35,257 bases of DNA from Gammaproteobacteria bacterium (GTDB lineage: Bacteria; Pseudomonadota; Gammaproteobacteria; Pseudomonadales; Azotimanducaceae), in NCBI GenBank assembly GCA_009839505.1, contig VXPO01000112.1, positions 1 to 35,257 on the forward strand, in the 5' to 3' direction. Below are positions 26,048-34,892 of this stretch, in pieces. The number at the start of each line of letters is the position of its first letter. Position 1 is the stretch's first letter. The position numbers and the translations under genes were made by a program. Below the pieces are notes generated by a model. It did no database searches, was not told the DNA's origin, and saw nothing but the letters and a program-made list of their open reading frames with translations.

Positions 26048-26861
26048 CTGCCAGCTTCGGATACGGGATCAGCACGGAACGGGGTTTGCGCCCCGATTCG
26101 GCACGGACCGGCGTTTCGCGGACACGCCTGGCCGGCAGTCCGAGAAGCGTCTGCAACTGCGCGATGTCCCGGGAGCCGACTTCCTCCCACGTGCCGCGGG
26201 GCAGCCACGGGGGCAGGATCACCGGTCCGTAACGGACACGTTTGAGGCGCGAGACCGTGACCCCTTCGGTGGCGAACAGTTCCCGCACCTCCCGGTTGCG
26301 GCCCTCCATGAGCACGACGTGGTACCAGTGGTTGGCACCGCTGCCGTCGTAGTAGCGGATGTCGCTGAACGCCTCCACCCGGTCGTTGACGACCACGCCG
26401 GCCTTGAGTCGTTCGAGCGCTGCGTCTTCGAGCCTGCCGAATACCCGGACCGCGTACTCGCGGTCGATCCCCGTGCTCGGGTGCGCCAGCTTGTTGGCAA
26501 GCTCGCCGTCGTTGGTGAACAGCAGCAGTCCCGTGGTCTGCAGATCCAGGCGTCCGACCGAGATCCACCGTCCGCTGCGGAGCCGGGGCAGGTCGTCGAA
26601 CACGGAAGGACGACCTTGGGGATCGCGGCGGGAGACGATCACCCCGGCCCGCTTGTTGGCGATCAGCACGCGGGTGCGCGCCACGGCGGCCTTGCCGAGC
26701 CGTTGTCCGTCCACCATGACGTCGTCGGTCGGGTCGACCCGCATGCCGACGTCCGCCACCTGGCCGTTGACGGCGACGCGCCCGGCGGCGATCCACCGTT
26801 CCATCTCGCGCCGCGAGCCCAAGCCCCGGTCGGCGAGAACCTTGTGCAGCTTCTCGGTCAT
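26007..26861 (-). CDS. rluB: 23S rRNA pseudouridine(2605) synthase
   Basis: RluB makes the pseudouridine at 23S position 2605 near the peptidyl-transferase centre. The 284-aa protein has an N-terminal S4 RNA-binding domain (MTEKLHKVLADRGLGSRREMERWI) and the RsuA/RluB catalytic motif GRLDLQTTGLLLFTNDG with the nucleophile D106. The C-terminus is a short basic tail. An upstream GTG six codons earlier is open, but the internal ATG reproduces the family start and has AAGG about 8 nt before it. The gene is downstream of scpB, a common arrangement (scpA-scpB-rluB). Its last 41 nt are also the end of the convergent yciK. Confidence 0.94.
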   Translation of the reverse strand: MTEKLHKVLADRGLGSRREMERWIAAGRVAVNGQVADVGMRVDPTDDVMVDGQRLGKAAVARTRVLIANKRAGVIVSRRDPQGRPSVFDDLPRLRSGRWISVGRLDLQTTGLLLFTNDGELANKLAHPSTGIDREYAVRVFGRLEDAALERLKAGVVVNDRVEAFSDIRYYDGSGANHWYHVVLMEGRNREVRELFATEGVTVSRLKRVRYGPVILPPWLPRGTWEEVGSRDIAQLQTLLGLPARRVRETPVRAESGRKPRSVLIPYPKLAATASKTPRRTGGR

Positions 26862-26900
26862 GCTGGCCTTGGCCGACACTGGGCGGTGACGGTACGGTGA

Positions 26901-27557
26901 CTAACGTTCCGCGGTTGGCAACGGAATCACCTCGGCGACGGGCCTCGGATCCGCATTTTCCGTTTCACCGTCCGGTGCGTCCGGAACCGGGGCGTCCGTC
27001 TCGCCGGCCAGCGTGCGTTCCGTCAGCGACACGAGTTCGGCCATGGGCGGCAGCTCGTCTAGGCTCGCGAGGTTGAAGTAGTCGAGAAAGGCCCGCGTGG
27101 TCCCGTACAGCAAGGGTCGTCCCGGCGTCTCCCGCTGGCCCACGGTGCGTATCCAGCCGCGTTCGAGCAGCGTGCGCATGATGGAGGGACTCAACGACAC
27201 GCCGCGAACCTCCTCGATGTCTCCCCGGGTCACCGGTTGTCGATAGACGATCAGTGCCAGCGTCTCCAAGAGCGCGCGCGAATAGCGCGGCGGTCGCTCT
27301 TCGAACAGCCGGCTCACCCACGGGCTCATATCCTGATTGACCTGGAACCGGAAGCCGCTTGCCACCCGGACCAGTTCGAAACCGCGGCCCGCCGCACGCT
27401 TGCCGATCTCGTCCAGGGCGGCGCGTACGGCTGCGCGTGGATTGTCGGCGGGCAGTTCGCCGGGAGCGAAGATTCCCGCGAGGCGGTCGACGCTCAACGG
27501 CTCGTGGGCCGCCAGCAGCGTCGCCTCGACGATGCGTTCGATCTGTTCAGCTTCCAT
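26901..27557 (-). CDS. scpB: Segregation and condensation protein B
   Basis: ScpB is the winged-helix kite subunit that binds ScpA in the SMC-ScpAB condensin. The 218 aa contain tandem winged-helix regions, with the family motif LETLALIVYRQPVTRGDIEEVRGV (about residues 97-120) and GRPLLYGTTRAFLDYF (about 146-161), plus an acidic Pro-rich tail. The start overlaps the scpA 3' end by 11 nt, so translation is probably coupled. No smc gene is in the window. In many Gammaproteobacteria that keep ScpAB the SMC partner is encoded elsewhere. Confidence 0.95.
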   Translation of the reverse strand: MEAEQIERIVEATLLAAHEPLSVDRLAGIFAPGELPADNPRAAVRAALDEIGKRAAGRGFELVRVASGFRFQVNQDMSPWVSRLFEERPPRYSRALLETLALIVYRQPVTRGDIEEVRGVSLSPSIMRTLLERGWIRTVGQRETPGRPLLYGTTRAFLDYFNLASLDELPPMAELVSLTERTLAGETDAPVPDAPDGETENADPRPVAEVIPLPTAER

Positions 27558-28443
27558 CGACTTCGTCCGGGGTCGCGTCGTCGGCTTGGGCGCGGGGCAC
27601 GCATACGTGGATCGGCGCGAAGGGTCGACTCTGCACCAGGTCGATCATGCCCTCGCGAACCAGTTCCATCAGGGCTAGGAACGTCACCACCACGCCCTCG
27701 CGGCCTTCCGACGGATCGAACAGCGCGTCGAATGGCACGAACCCCGCATCGGCACCGATGCGGGCCAGCACGGTGGACATCCGCTCGCGCACCGACAGTC
27801 CCTCGAACTCCACGGCGTGGTGCTGCTTGAAGTCGGCCCGGCGCATGACGTCGCCGAGGGCCAGGAGAACTTCCCTCAGGTCCACCGAGGGCTCGGCGTG
27901 TCGCTTCACCAGTTCGGGCCTGGCGGCTCGGGCGGTGTGCAGATCGCGCTCCAGCCGCGGCAGGTCGTCCAGCCGCTCGGCGGCGAGCTTGACCCGTTCG
28001 TAGTCCTGCAGGCGGCGAATGAGCTCCGCCCGTGGATCGGCGGCCTCGTCGTCCTCGGTGGCCGGTTGGCGCAGCAGTAGCCGCGACTTGATCTGCGCGA
28101 GCGTGGCCGCCATCAGCAGGTACTCGCCGGCGAGTTCGAGCTTCAGCGTCTGCATCAGCTCGATGTAGTGCATGTACTGTTCGGTGATCTCCGCAACCCG
28201 GATCTGCTCGATGTCGATGTTCTGGCGCCGGGTCAGGTACAGCAGCAGGTCCATGGGGCCTTCGAAGGCGTCGAGGAAGACCTCCAGCGCATCCGGGGGA
28301 ATGTAGAGGTCGCGGGGCGACTCGCTGACCACCTGGCCACCCACCACGGCGACGACGTTGTCGTCCCGGCGCCGGGCATCGCTCAAGCGGCCCGTTCCGC
28401 GTTCCGGCGCCGGTCCGTCGTCGGGTGGCCGCGGTTCGGTCAT
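27547..28443 (-). CDS. scpA: Segregation and condensation protein A
   Basis: ScpA is the kleisin that bridges the SMC heads and binds ScpB. The conserved block VFLDAFEGPMDLLLYLTRRQNIDI (about residues 54-77) and EYLLMAATLAQIKSRLLL (about 107-124) are clear. The C-terminal winged-helix region includes VVTFLALMELVREG. The 298-aa product has about 45 residues of Pro/Arg/Asp-rich N-terminal extension, which is often variable. The start ATG overlaps the trpS stop (ATGA). The order trpS-scpA-scpB-rluB is conserved among many gammaproteobacteria. Confidence 0.95.
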   Translation of the reverse strand: MTEPRPPDDGPAPERGTGRLSDARRRDDNVVAVVGGQVVSESPRDLYIPPDALEVFLDAFEGPMDLLLYLTRRQNIDIEQIRVAEITEQYMHYIELMQTLKLELAGEYLLMAATLAQIKSRLLLRQPATEDDEAADPRAELIRRLQDYERVKLAAERLDDLPRLERDLHTARAARPELVKRHAEPSVDLREVLLALGDVMRRADFKQHHAVEFEGLSVRERMSTVLARIGADAGFVPFDALFDPSEGREGVVVTFLALMELVREGMIDLVQSRPFAPIHVCVPRAQADDATPDEVDGS

Positions 28444-29651
28444 CGTGCGAGCCCCACGGCGGCCTTCACTTCGTCCAGAGTCTCGCGCGCCTCCGCACGG
28501 GCCGCCTCGGAACCGTCGAGGAGAATGGAACGCACCAGGTTCGGGTCGTTGTCGAACTGCTCGGCACGTTCGATGAAGGGCGCCTGCTCACGGTTGATCG
28601 CATCGATCAGCGGTCGTTTGCAGTCGACACAGCCGATGCCGGCGCTTCGACACCCGTCGGCGGCCCAGGTCTTGACGTCGTCGTCGGAGTAGAGTTCGTG
28701 GAGATCGAAGACCGGGCATTTTTTCGGATCGCCCGGATCGTCCCGGCGGACGCGGGCCGGATCGGTGACCATGGTCTTGATCTTCTGCTCCACGGAGTCA
28801 GGACTCTCGCGCAGACCGATGGCGTTGTCGTAGGACTTCGACATCTTGCGTCCGTCGATGCCGGGCACGACCGGAGCGCCGGTCAACAGGGAGCTGGGCT
28901 CCGGCAGGATGATGCGGCCGCTGCCTTCCAGGTAGCCGAACAGCCTCTCGCGGTTGCCGATCGAAAGGTTCTGCTGTTCGCCGAGCATTGCCTGGGCCCG
29001 TGCCAGTGCGTCGGTGTCGCCTTTCTCCAGGTAGTCGCGTCGCGCCTGCCGGTAGAGGCGGGCGGGTCGTTTGCCCATCTGGTCGATGGCTTGCTCGGCG
29101 GTGGTCTCGAACTGCGGCTCGCGGCCGAAGATATGGTTGAAGCGGCGGGCGATCTCGCGGGCGAGCTCCAGGTGTGCGACCTGGTCCGCGCCCACGGGCA
29201 CGTGGCCCGCGCGGTACATCAGCACATCGGCCGCCTGCAGCACGGGATAGCCGAGAAAGCCGTAGGTGCCGAGGTCGCGGTCGGCGATGTTGGCCTGCTG
29301 GTCTTTGTAGCTCGGCACGCGCTCGAGCCAGGGCACGGGGGTGATCATCGACAGCAGCAGGTGAAGCTCCGCGTGTTCGGGCACCTTGCTCTGCACGAAG
29401 ATGGTGGCGGCGCTTGGGCTTAAGCCCGCGGCGAGCCAGTCCACGACGGTATCGAACGTGTACTGCTCGATGTTGGCGGTGTCCTGGTAGTGGGTCGTCA
29501 GCGCGTGGAAGTCGGCGACGAAGAAGTAGCAGTCGTACTGATGCTGGAGCCGGATCCAGTTCTTCAGGGCGCCGTGGTAGTGGCCAATGTGCAGGCGGCC
29601 GGTGGGCCGCATTCCCGACAGAACCCGTTGATCGGAGTCGCTGCTGCTCAC
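28440..29651 (-). CDS. trpS: Tryptophanyl-tRNA synthetase, probable iron-sulfur type
   Basis: This class I synthetase charges tRNA-Trp. The HIGH motif is H21-IG-H24 in GRLHIGHYHG and KMSKS is at 269-273. The 403 aa exceed E. coli TrpS (334) mainly through an insert before KMSKS (EQQNLSIGNRERLFGYLEGS region, about residues 224-262), as also found in Pseudomonas-type enzymes. The C-terminal tRNA-binding part has C312, C334, C341 and C344, spaced C-x21-C-x6-C-x2-C. That is nearly the C-x22-C-x6-C-x2-C motif known to hold a 4Fe-4S cluster in Thermotoga TrpRS. The start is GTG with AAGG directly in front. No alternative in-frame ATG gives the conserved VLSGMRPTG start. Confidence 0.95.
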   Translation of the reverse strand: MSSSDSDQRVLSGMRPTGRLHIGHYHGALKNWIRLQHQYDCYFFVADFHALTTHYQDTANIEQYTFDTVVDWLAAGLSPSAATIFVQSKVPEHAELHLLLSMITPVPWLERVPSYKDQQANIADRDLGTYGFLGYPVLQAADVLMYRAGHVPVGADQVAHLELAREIARRFNHIFGREPQFETTAEQAIDQMGKRPARLYRQARRDYLEKGDTDALARAQAMLGEQQNLSIGNRERLFGYLEGSGRIILPEPSSLLTGAPVVPGIDGRKMSKSYDNAIGLRESPDSVEQKIKTMVTDPARVRRDDPGDPKKCPVFDLHELYSDDDVKTWAADGCRSAGIGCVDCKRPLIDAINREQAPFIERAEQFDNDPNLVRSILLDGSEAARAEARETLDEVKAAVGLAR

Positions 29652-30002
29652 CTTAACCCGGATGTCTCACCAGTGGCCCCGATGATCGCCGAGGATTTTG
29701 GCCCCGTGCGCGTGCTCGCGACCGAAAGCATAGCGGGGACTACGGTTGAGGTCGCATGTGCGCTCACGGGGGCAAAAGACCGGCGAGGGCGGGGCCAGCG
29801 CAGCCTGTAGTCGCTCGGACTCATGCACACTCGCCGCAACCGTCTGATGATGTAGGGGGTAGTCACGACACAAAGCGGTCTGGTGAGATATGCGGGTTGA
29901 GGGATTCGCTGTTCCCGACATGGGCAGTATACCCTCAATCATCCCGGCTCGGTCCGCGGGTGGGAGGCAGGTGGGGGAACGGTGGCGTGCATTTCGCCGC
30001 AG
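29652..30002. other. Gene-free gap between yciO and trpS
   Basis: The 351 nt contain short frames on both strands, none with a recognisable family or ribosome binding site. A loose hairpin, TTGAGGG (29897-29903) with CCCTCAA (29932-29938), is present. The minus-strand TATGCT at 29728-29733 might be a -10 box for trpS, but no -35 supports it. In related genomes a membrane protease gene can lie between the yciO/sua5 gene and trpS; no remnant could be identified. Confidence 0.5.
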
Positions 30003-30617
30003 TCAATCGTCGACCACGCCGAGGCCCGCCCGGGTGACCGTCAACGCGCCGTCGGTGAGGTCCACGACGGTGGTCGGCTGCACGCCGCCGGTGCCGCCGT
30101 CCACGATGACGTCCACCGCGTGTTCGAGGTCCGGGCGCCGGGACTCCAGGTCGGTCACGGGCAGATCCTCATCCGGCAGCTTCAGGGTGGTTGACATCAT
30201 CGGCTCGCCGAGCGCGGCGAGGATGGCCTGGGCGATGACGTTGTCGGGTACCCGCAGGCCGATGGTCCGGCGACGCCGGTGGACCAGCCTGCGGGGAACC
30301 TCGCGGGTGGCCGACAGGACGAACGTGAACGGTCCCGGCAGGTAGCGCTTGATCACCCGGTAGCTCTGGTTGTCGACCCGCGCGTACGCCGCGAGTTCCG
30401 AGAGGTCCCGACACACCAGCGTCAGGTAGTGGTCGCGTTCGAGGCGTCGCAGCATGCGGATCCGATCCGCCGCGACCTTGTCGCCCAGGCGGCAGCCGAG
30501 TGCGTAGGTGGAGTCCGTGGGATAGACGATGACCCCGCCCTCCTTGACGATCTGGGCGGCACGGGTGACCAACCGCTGCTGCGGGTGCGTGGGGTGGACG
30601 GCGAGATACTGGCTCAC
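30003..30617 (-). CDS. yciO: YciO (Sua5/YrdC family) protein
   Basis: The 204-aa protein matches E. coli YciO (206 aa) along its length, from SQYLAVHPTHPQQRL through GGVIVYPTDSTYALGC, CRDLSELAAYA, PGPFTFVLSAT and LGEPMMSTTLKLP to PTTVVDLTDG. The family shares the YrdC/Sua5 fold that forms threonylcarbamoyl-adenylate for the t6A tRNA modification. YciO itself has been reported as a weak or divergent member, so its true role is uncertain. The start is GTG, giving the exact family N-terminus with AAGGAA about 8 nt upstream; the longer open frame upstream was rejected. It stands at the head of the minus-strand yciO-trpS-scpA-scpB-rluB string. Confidence 0.92.
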   Translation of the reverse strand: MSQYLAVHPTHPQQRLVTRAAQIVKEGGVIVYPTDSTYALGCRLGDKVAADRIRMLRRLERDHYLTLVCRDLSELAAYARVDNQSYRVIKRYLPGPFTFVLSATREVPRRLVHRRRRTIGLRVPDNVIAQAILAALGEPMMSTTLKLPDEDLPVTDLESRRPDLEHAVDVIVDGGTGGVQPTTVVDLTDGALTVTRAGLGVVDD

Positions 30618-30719
30618 GGCTGGATTCCTTGAGCGGCGTGTCCCTTGGGCGCTGCCCGGGTATGATGCGCGCGCCATGATACGCCATGCCGCCCGTCCCA
30701 TCGGGCTACATCGGCGTAG

Positions 30720-30740
30720 GGGCGACCCTTGTGGTCGCCC
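30720..30740. repeat. GGGCGACC-family hairpin upstream of yheS (first copy)
   Basis: GGGCGACC and GGTCGCCC form a perfect 8-bp stem around CTTGT. It lies in the 215-nt divergent gap between yciO and yheS. The orientation is opposite to the second copy 38 nt downstream, so the two copies could also pair with each other. Confidence 0.6.
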
Positions 30741-30777
30741 TTGTTGACCAAAACGACACCGTGCGGTGACAGGCACG

Positions 30778-30797
30778 GGCGACCACAAGGGTCCCCC
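30778..30797. repeat. GGGCGACC-family repeat upstream of yheS (second copy)
   Basis: GGGCGACCACAAGGGTCCCC is the reverse-orientation partner of the hairpin at 30720-30740, with its right arm degraded. The ACAAGGGT segment is shared with the copies at 35.1 and 35.2 kb. Confidence 0.55.
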
Positions 30798-30832
30798 ACG
30801 TTCATGGTTGGGCACCAAGTACCACTAGATCA

Positions 30833-32668
30833 ATGCTTCAACTCATCGACGTCACGCTGCACCGCGGTGACCGGCTTCTGTTCGACGGCCTGAACCTGAC
30901 GGTGCACGCCGGCCACAAGGCGGGCGTGGTCGGCCGCAACGGCATCGGCAAGTCGACGCTGTTCGAGCTCGTGCGCCGGCGTTTGGCGCCGGAGGAAGGG
31001 CAGGTCGTGCGTCCGGACTCCTGGCGCGTCGCCAGCCTGGAGCAGAACGTTGCGCCGTCGAGTCGCGCCGCGCTGGAGTTCGTCCTCGACGGCGACACCC
31101 GGCTGCGCGGCGTCGAACGCGCCATCGCGGCCGCCGAGCGGGACGGCGACGACGACGCACTCGGCACGCTCTACGCCGACTACGAGGACGCTGGCGGCTA
31201 CGAGTCCCGCGCCCGCGCCGCGGAGGTTCTGGGCGGCCTGGGTTTCGCCACGGCCGACTTCGACAAGCCGCACCGGGATTTCTCGGGCGGCTGGCGGATC
31301 ACGCTCAACCTGGCAAGGGCGTTGTTTGCGCCGTCGGATCTGCTGCTCCTGGACGAGCCCACCAACCATCTGGACCTGGACGCCACGCTTTGGCTGGAAA
31401 CGTGGGTCCGGCGCTACCAGGGCACGTTGCTGGCGATCGCCCACGACCGCGACTTCCTCGACCGCACCATGGGCGGGATCGTCCATCTCGAAGACGCCCG
31501 CGCGCGGGTCTACACCGGCAACTACAGCGGATTCGAACGTCAGCGTGCCGAAGCCCTGGCGCTTCGCGCGGCGCAGTACAAGAAGCAGCAGCGGCGAGTG
31601 CATGAGATCCACGCCTTCGTGGATCGGTTCCGGGCGAAGGCGAGCAAGGCGCGCCAGGTGCAGAGCCGCCTCAAGGCGTTGGAACGAATGGATCTGGTCG
31701 CGCCTGTCCACGCCGAGCTGCCTTATCGTTTCTCGTTCCCGCAGCCGGAGAAGATCTCCAACCCGACGTTGTCCTTGGACGATGCCGCCATCGGCTATGC
31801 CGGCCGCCCGGTGCTCGAAGAGGTAACGCTGCGCGTTCACCCCGACGACCGCATCGGCGTCCTCGGCGCCAACGGCGCGGGCAAGACGACACTGCTGCGT
31901 TGCCTGGCAGGTGAACTGGCGCCGCTTGAAGGCTCGATGACCCCGGGCCGGCACGCGTCGGTAGGCTACTTCGCCCAGCATCAGTTGGAGTCGCTCGACC
32001 TGTCCCGTGCGCCGCTCGACCATCTCGCGGACTTCGGCTACCGGGAGCAGGACGCCCGGGACACCCTCGGCCGCTGGGGGTTCGTTGGCGGGGATGTGCA
32101 ACGGCGGGCGGAGACCTTCTCCGGGGGCGAGAAGGCGCGCCTCGTGCTGCTCCTGATCGCCTGTCGGCAGCCCGCGGTGCTGGTTCTCGACGAACCCACC
32201 AACCACCTGGACCTGGACATGCGCCAGGCACTGGCCTTCGCCCTCCAGGAGTACCGTGGCGCGGTGCTGCTGGTGTCCCACGACCGGCACCTCCTGCGGC
32301 AGTGCGCGGATCGGTTCTGGCTAGTGGCCGACGGTCGGGTGGGCCGCTTCGACGACGACCTGGACGCCTACGCCGCGCTCCGCCAGCCCCGAGCGAGGCG
32401 CGACGCCAAGCCCAAGGGGGAGCGCCGGTCGGGTCGTTCTGCGAAGGAACGTTCGCTCCGCCAGGAGCAGCGGCAGCTGGAAGTCCGGATTGACGAATTG
32501 ACCCGCCATGTCGACGAGATCGATCGCACCCTGGGCGAGTCGGCTGTGCACGAACAGCCGGACGAGATGTCGCGCCTGGTCGCGGCACGGCGCAGTGCCG
32601 TGGCGGACATGGAGAGTGTCGAGCGTGACTGGCTCGCCGCGCAGGAGAAGCTGGACCGGCTTCCTTGA
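30833..32668 (+). CDS. yheS: YheS-type ABC-F ATPase
   Basis: This is a soluble ABC-F protein with two ATPase cassettes and no membrane domain. The family binds the ribosomal E site and helps stalled ribosomes, and YheS itself has been linked to relief of nascent-chain arrest. In the 611 aa, cassette 1 has Walker A GRNGIGKST (about 34-42), signature FSGGW and LLLLDEPTNHLDLD. The ABC-F linker with VDRFRAKASKARQVQSRLKALERM (about 262-285) follows. Cassette 2 has GANGAGKTT (about 344-352), FSGGEKARL and VLDEPTNHLDLDMRQAL. A charged coiled-coil tail (about 525-611) completes the YheS layout. Residue-level similarity to E. coli YheS (637 aa) is high throughout. There is no evident Shine-Dalgarno. 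The only upstream signals are two palindromic repeats. Confidence 0.94.
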   Translation: MLQLIDVTLHRGDRLLFDGLNLTVHAGHKAGVVGRNGIGKSTLFELVRRRLAPEEGQVVRPDSWRVASLEQNVAPSSRAALEFVLDGDTRLRGVERAIAAAERDGDDDALGTLYADYEDAGGYESRARAAEVLGGLGFATADFDKPHRDFSGGWRITLNLARALFAPSDLLLLDEPTNHLDLDATLWLETWVRRYQGTLLAIAHDRDFLDRTMGGIVHLEDARARVYTGNYSGFERQRAEALALRAAQYKKQQRRVHEIHAFVDRFRAKASKARQVQSRLKALERMDLVAPVHAELPYRFSFPQPEKISNPTLSLDDAAIGYAGRPVLEEVTLRVHPDDRIGVLGANGAGKTTLLRCLAGELAPLEGSMTPGRHASVGYFAQHQLESLDLSRAPLDHLADFGYREQDARDTLGRWGFVGGDVQRRAETFSGGEKARLVLLLIACRQPAVLVLDEPTNHLDLDMRQALAFALQEYRGAVLLVSHDRHLLRQCADRFWLVADGRVGRFDDDLDAYAALRQPRARRDAKPKGERRSGRSAKERSLRQEQRQLEVRIDELTRHVDEIDRTLGESAVHEQPDEMSRLVAARRSAVADMESVERDWLAAQEKLDRLP

Positions 32669-32691
32669 CAGACGCGCCCGCCAAGGCGCGC

Positions 32692-32706
32692 CAGCGGGTG
32701 CCGCTG
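32692..32706. terminator. Short hairpin between convergent yheS and hydrolase gene
   Basis: CAGCG and CGCTG pair around GGTGC in the 72-nt convergent gap. An alternative pairing GTGCC/GGCAC overlaps it. It is weak and lacks a T-run, but is the only candidate for a shared terminator here. Confidence 0.25.
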
Positions 32707-32740
32707 ACTGCTGGCACAAGCCGGCTTCGTTACATGGGAG

Positions 32741-33601
32741 TTACGCGATGAGCTTGCGGATTTCCTCGGCGACGAGATCGGGTCGCTGCATGGGGATGAA
32801 GTGGGAGAGCTCCGGGTGGTGGATGTCGCGCCCGTTCGGGAAGGCCGCCGCCAGACCCGGCCAGGTCGGCGAGCGTGCGAAGTCCATCGTTTCCGTACTG
32901 CGGTTGTCCGGATCCCGTCCTTGGGCACGGAGTACGGCAACGGGGAGCGTAACGGTGCGGATCGCGTCACCGATGTCGCGACCCGCGCTGCCCTGGTAGA
33001 TCGACGCCTCGACCAGCGGGGGACAGGCGAGTTCGAAACCGTCCCCCTCGGGAAGGAGGCCGAAGCGGCAGTAGTCGAGAAGCACTGCACGGTCCCACAG
33101 GTTGAACGGGTGGCGGTCGGCGAAGCGGTCGAACATCTCTGCCGCCGACTGCCAGCGATTGCGCCGCCGGGCCACCGGGTGCGCCTGTGCCGAGGCGAAC
33201 ATCGGGTGATTCGCATAGGCAGCCGGGTCGAGGATCACCGGGTCCACGAGAAGCAGCGCGCGGAATCGGTGTGGACGCTGGGCGGCGGCCTGGGTGAGGG
33301 CGTGTCCGCCCATGGAGTGGCCGACGCCCACCACCCCGTTGAGGTCGAGCTCGTCGACCAGGGCAGCGGCATCGGCACCGAATTCGCTCCACTCGTAGGG
33401 TCCACGCTTTTCCGAACGGCCATGGCCGCGCTGGTCCACGGCGATGACGCGGTGATCGTCGCCCAGGCACCGGACGACTCCATCCCAGCAACGCGCATGG
33501 AAGCCCGTCGCGTGCAGCAACAGGACGGTCTGTCCCGCTGGGTTGCCCCATTCGAAGTAGGCGAGATCGACCCCGCGAACGGTGACGCGGTCCTCGCGCA
33601 C
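32741..33601 (-). CDS. Alpha/beta-fold hydrolase
   Basis: The 286-aa protein has the alpha/beta-hydrolase fold with nucleophile S96 in GHSMGG, the oxyanion region LLLHATGFHARCWD (about 27-40), AVDQRGHGRS (about 54-63), an acidic candidate in the LRAQGRDPDN loop, and the likely catalytic H267 in HPELSHFIPM. No signal peptide is seen, so it is cytoplasmic. The family covers esterases, epoxide and haloalkane hydrolases and C-C hydrolases, and substrate cannot be inferred. The start is GTG (VREDRVTVRGVD), three bases after the stop of the DUF418 gene, so the two are one transcriptional unit. Confidence 0.85.
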   Translation of the reverse strand: MREDRVTVRGVDLAYFEWGNPAGQTVLLLHATGFHARCWDGVVRCLGDDHRVIAVDQRGHGRSEKRGPYEWSEFGADAAALVDELDLNGVVGVGHSMGGHALTQAAAQRPHRFRALLLVDPVILDPAAYANHPMFASAQAHPVARRRNRWQSAAEMFDRFADRHPFNLWDRAVLLDYCRFGLLPEGDGFELACPPLVEASIYQGSAGRDIGDAIRTVTLPVAVLRAQGRDPDNRSTETMDFARSPTWPGLAAAFPNGRDIHHPELSHFIPMQRPDLVAEEIRKLIA

Positions 33602-33604
33602 CGG

Positions 33605-34885
33605 TCAGGCGGGCTGGGCCATGGGCTGGCGTCTACCGTAGGTCAGGGACCGCCACAGCCACTCCAGCGGGCCGAACCGATACCGGTCGAGCCACCACAG
33701 GCTGAACACGATCATCACCACCCATTGCCCGGCCACGACGTAGTAGAGCTCGTGGCGGTCAAGGTCGTTCCACAGCCCGAGCCCGAGTTCGCGGAAGATC
33801 AGGAAGCCGAACACGCTCTGCAGGATGTAGTTCGTGAGCGCCATGCGGCCGACCGCCGCGAGGCCTTGGCGCAGCCGGGCGAACCAGCCCTGTCGGTAGG
33901 CGATCATGACGACGGACAGGAATGCCAGGGCCATGGCCACGCGGCCGATGTCGTAGGTGATCACGGTCCCGCCGGCCACCCATTGCGGCGCGTAGCCACT
34001 GCCGATCTTCATCGCCAGTTCGAAGGCGTTGGTTGCGAGCCCGATGGCGAACCCCAGGATCGCCGTGATGGTGTAGAAACGCACGCTGCGCTGCCCGGTG
34101 AGAACGCCCGTCCTGTAGAGCACCATGCCCAGCAGCATGCACGCCATCGCATCCCAGATGAACAGCACGGGCAGCCCCCAGGCGAGAAGCTCGCGGAGTT
34201 CCTGGGCGTTGGCGACGAAGGCCTCCGCGTAGGTTCCCTTGAACTTCCGCGCCTCCCGCTCGAGGAGGTGTACAGGCGGGTCCAGTTGGACTTCGACCTG
34301 GCTCCAGGCGTCGACCACGGCCTGGTCCTGGGGCGAGGGCGCTTCGGCGGCCTCGATGCGTGCCTCGGCCGCGGCAGCTTGGTCGGGCATGTAGTTGTAC
34401 ATGGCGAAAGAGGCTGCATAGAACACCGCCAGGTAGGCGAACATGCACCCGGCGACGATCGTGAGGCTGCGCGCCCGCCAGTTGCGGCAGAGATAGAGGA
34501 CCATGCCAGCCAGCGCATAGACGGTGAGGATGTCGCCGGTCCATAACAGTAGGAAGCCGTCGACCAACCCGAAGGCGAACAGCAGCAGCTGTCGCCGGTA
34601 GTGGATCGCCGCGCCCTTGCCGCTGGTCGCGAACATGGCGACCCCGACGCCGAAGAGCATCGAGAACAAGGCCCGCATGGAGCCTTCGAACAGTAATTCG
34701 ATGGTGAAGAAGACGCCGAAATCGATGCCCTCCACGGCACCATCCACGGTCGGATTCGTGTACGCCCGGAACGGCAGTCCGAAGGCCAGGATGTTGAGCA
34801 GCAGAATGCCGAGGAGGGCGAAACCGCGGATGGTGTCGATCGCCTCGATGCGTTGGCGCGGTTCCGCCGGGGCGAGTTCGGTCAT
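33605..34885 (-). CDS. DUF418 / YeiB-like membrane protein
   Basis: The 426-aa integral membrane protein opens with RIEAIDTIRGFALLGILLLNILAFGLPF, the hallmark of YeiB-type DUF418 proteins, which are distantly related to membrane acyltransferases. About nine hydrophobic segments are visible, with a soluble Ala/Glu-rich loop (about residues 165-240, QAAAAEARIEAAEAP) between the N-terminal half and the C-terminal DUF418 domain. The conserved end includes GRMALTNYILQS, GLGLW and GPLEWLWRSLTYGRRQPM. Function is unknown in all characterised genomes. The start was set at MTELAPAEP, since the frame further upstream is repeat DNA. A TATAGT hexamer 7 nt before the ATG suggests leaderless transcription. 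The downstream hydrolase gene is cotranscribed. Confidence 0.87.
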   Translation of the reverse strand: MTELAPAEPRQRIEAIDTIRGFALLGILLLNILAFGLPFRAYTNPTVDGAVEGIDFGVFFTIELLFEGSMRALFSMLFGVGVAMFATSGKGAAIHYRRQLLLFAFGLVDGFLLLWTGDILTVYALAGMVLYLCRNWRARSLTIVAGCMFAYLAVFYAASFAMYNYMPDQAAAAEARIEAAEAPSPQDQAVVDAWSQVEVQLDPPVHLLEREARKFKGTYAEAFVANAQELRELLAWGLPVLFIWDAMACMLLGMVLYRTGVLTGQRSVRFYTITAILGFAIGLATNAFELAMKIGSGYAPQWVAGGTVITYDIGRVAMALAFLSVVMIAYRQGWFARLRQGLAAVGRMALTNYILQSVFGFLIFRELGLGLWNDLDRHELYYVVAGQWVVMIVFSLWWLDRYRFGPLEWLWRSLTYGRRQPMAQPA

Positions 34886-34892
34886 GCCCGGC

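Noticed and set aside
29648-29942. Small genes upstream of trpS
   Set aside because: Two overlapping frames give unrelated Arg/Cys-rich peptides without a ribosome binding site or recognisable family.
30618-30818. N-terminal extension of YciO
   Set aside because: The GTG at 30617 has a good Shine-Dalgarno and reproduces the E. coli N-terminus. The upstream frame runs through a palindromic repeat.
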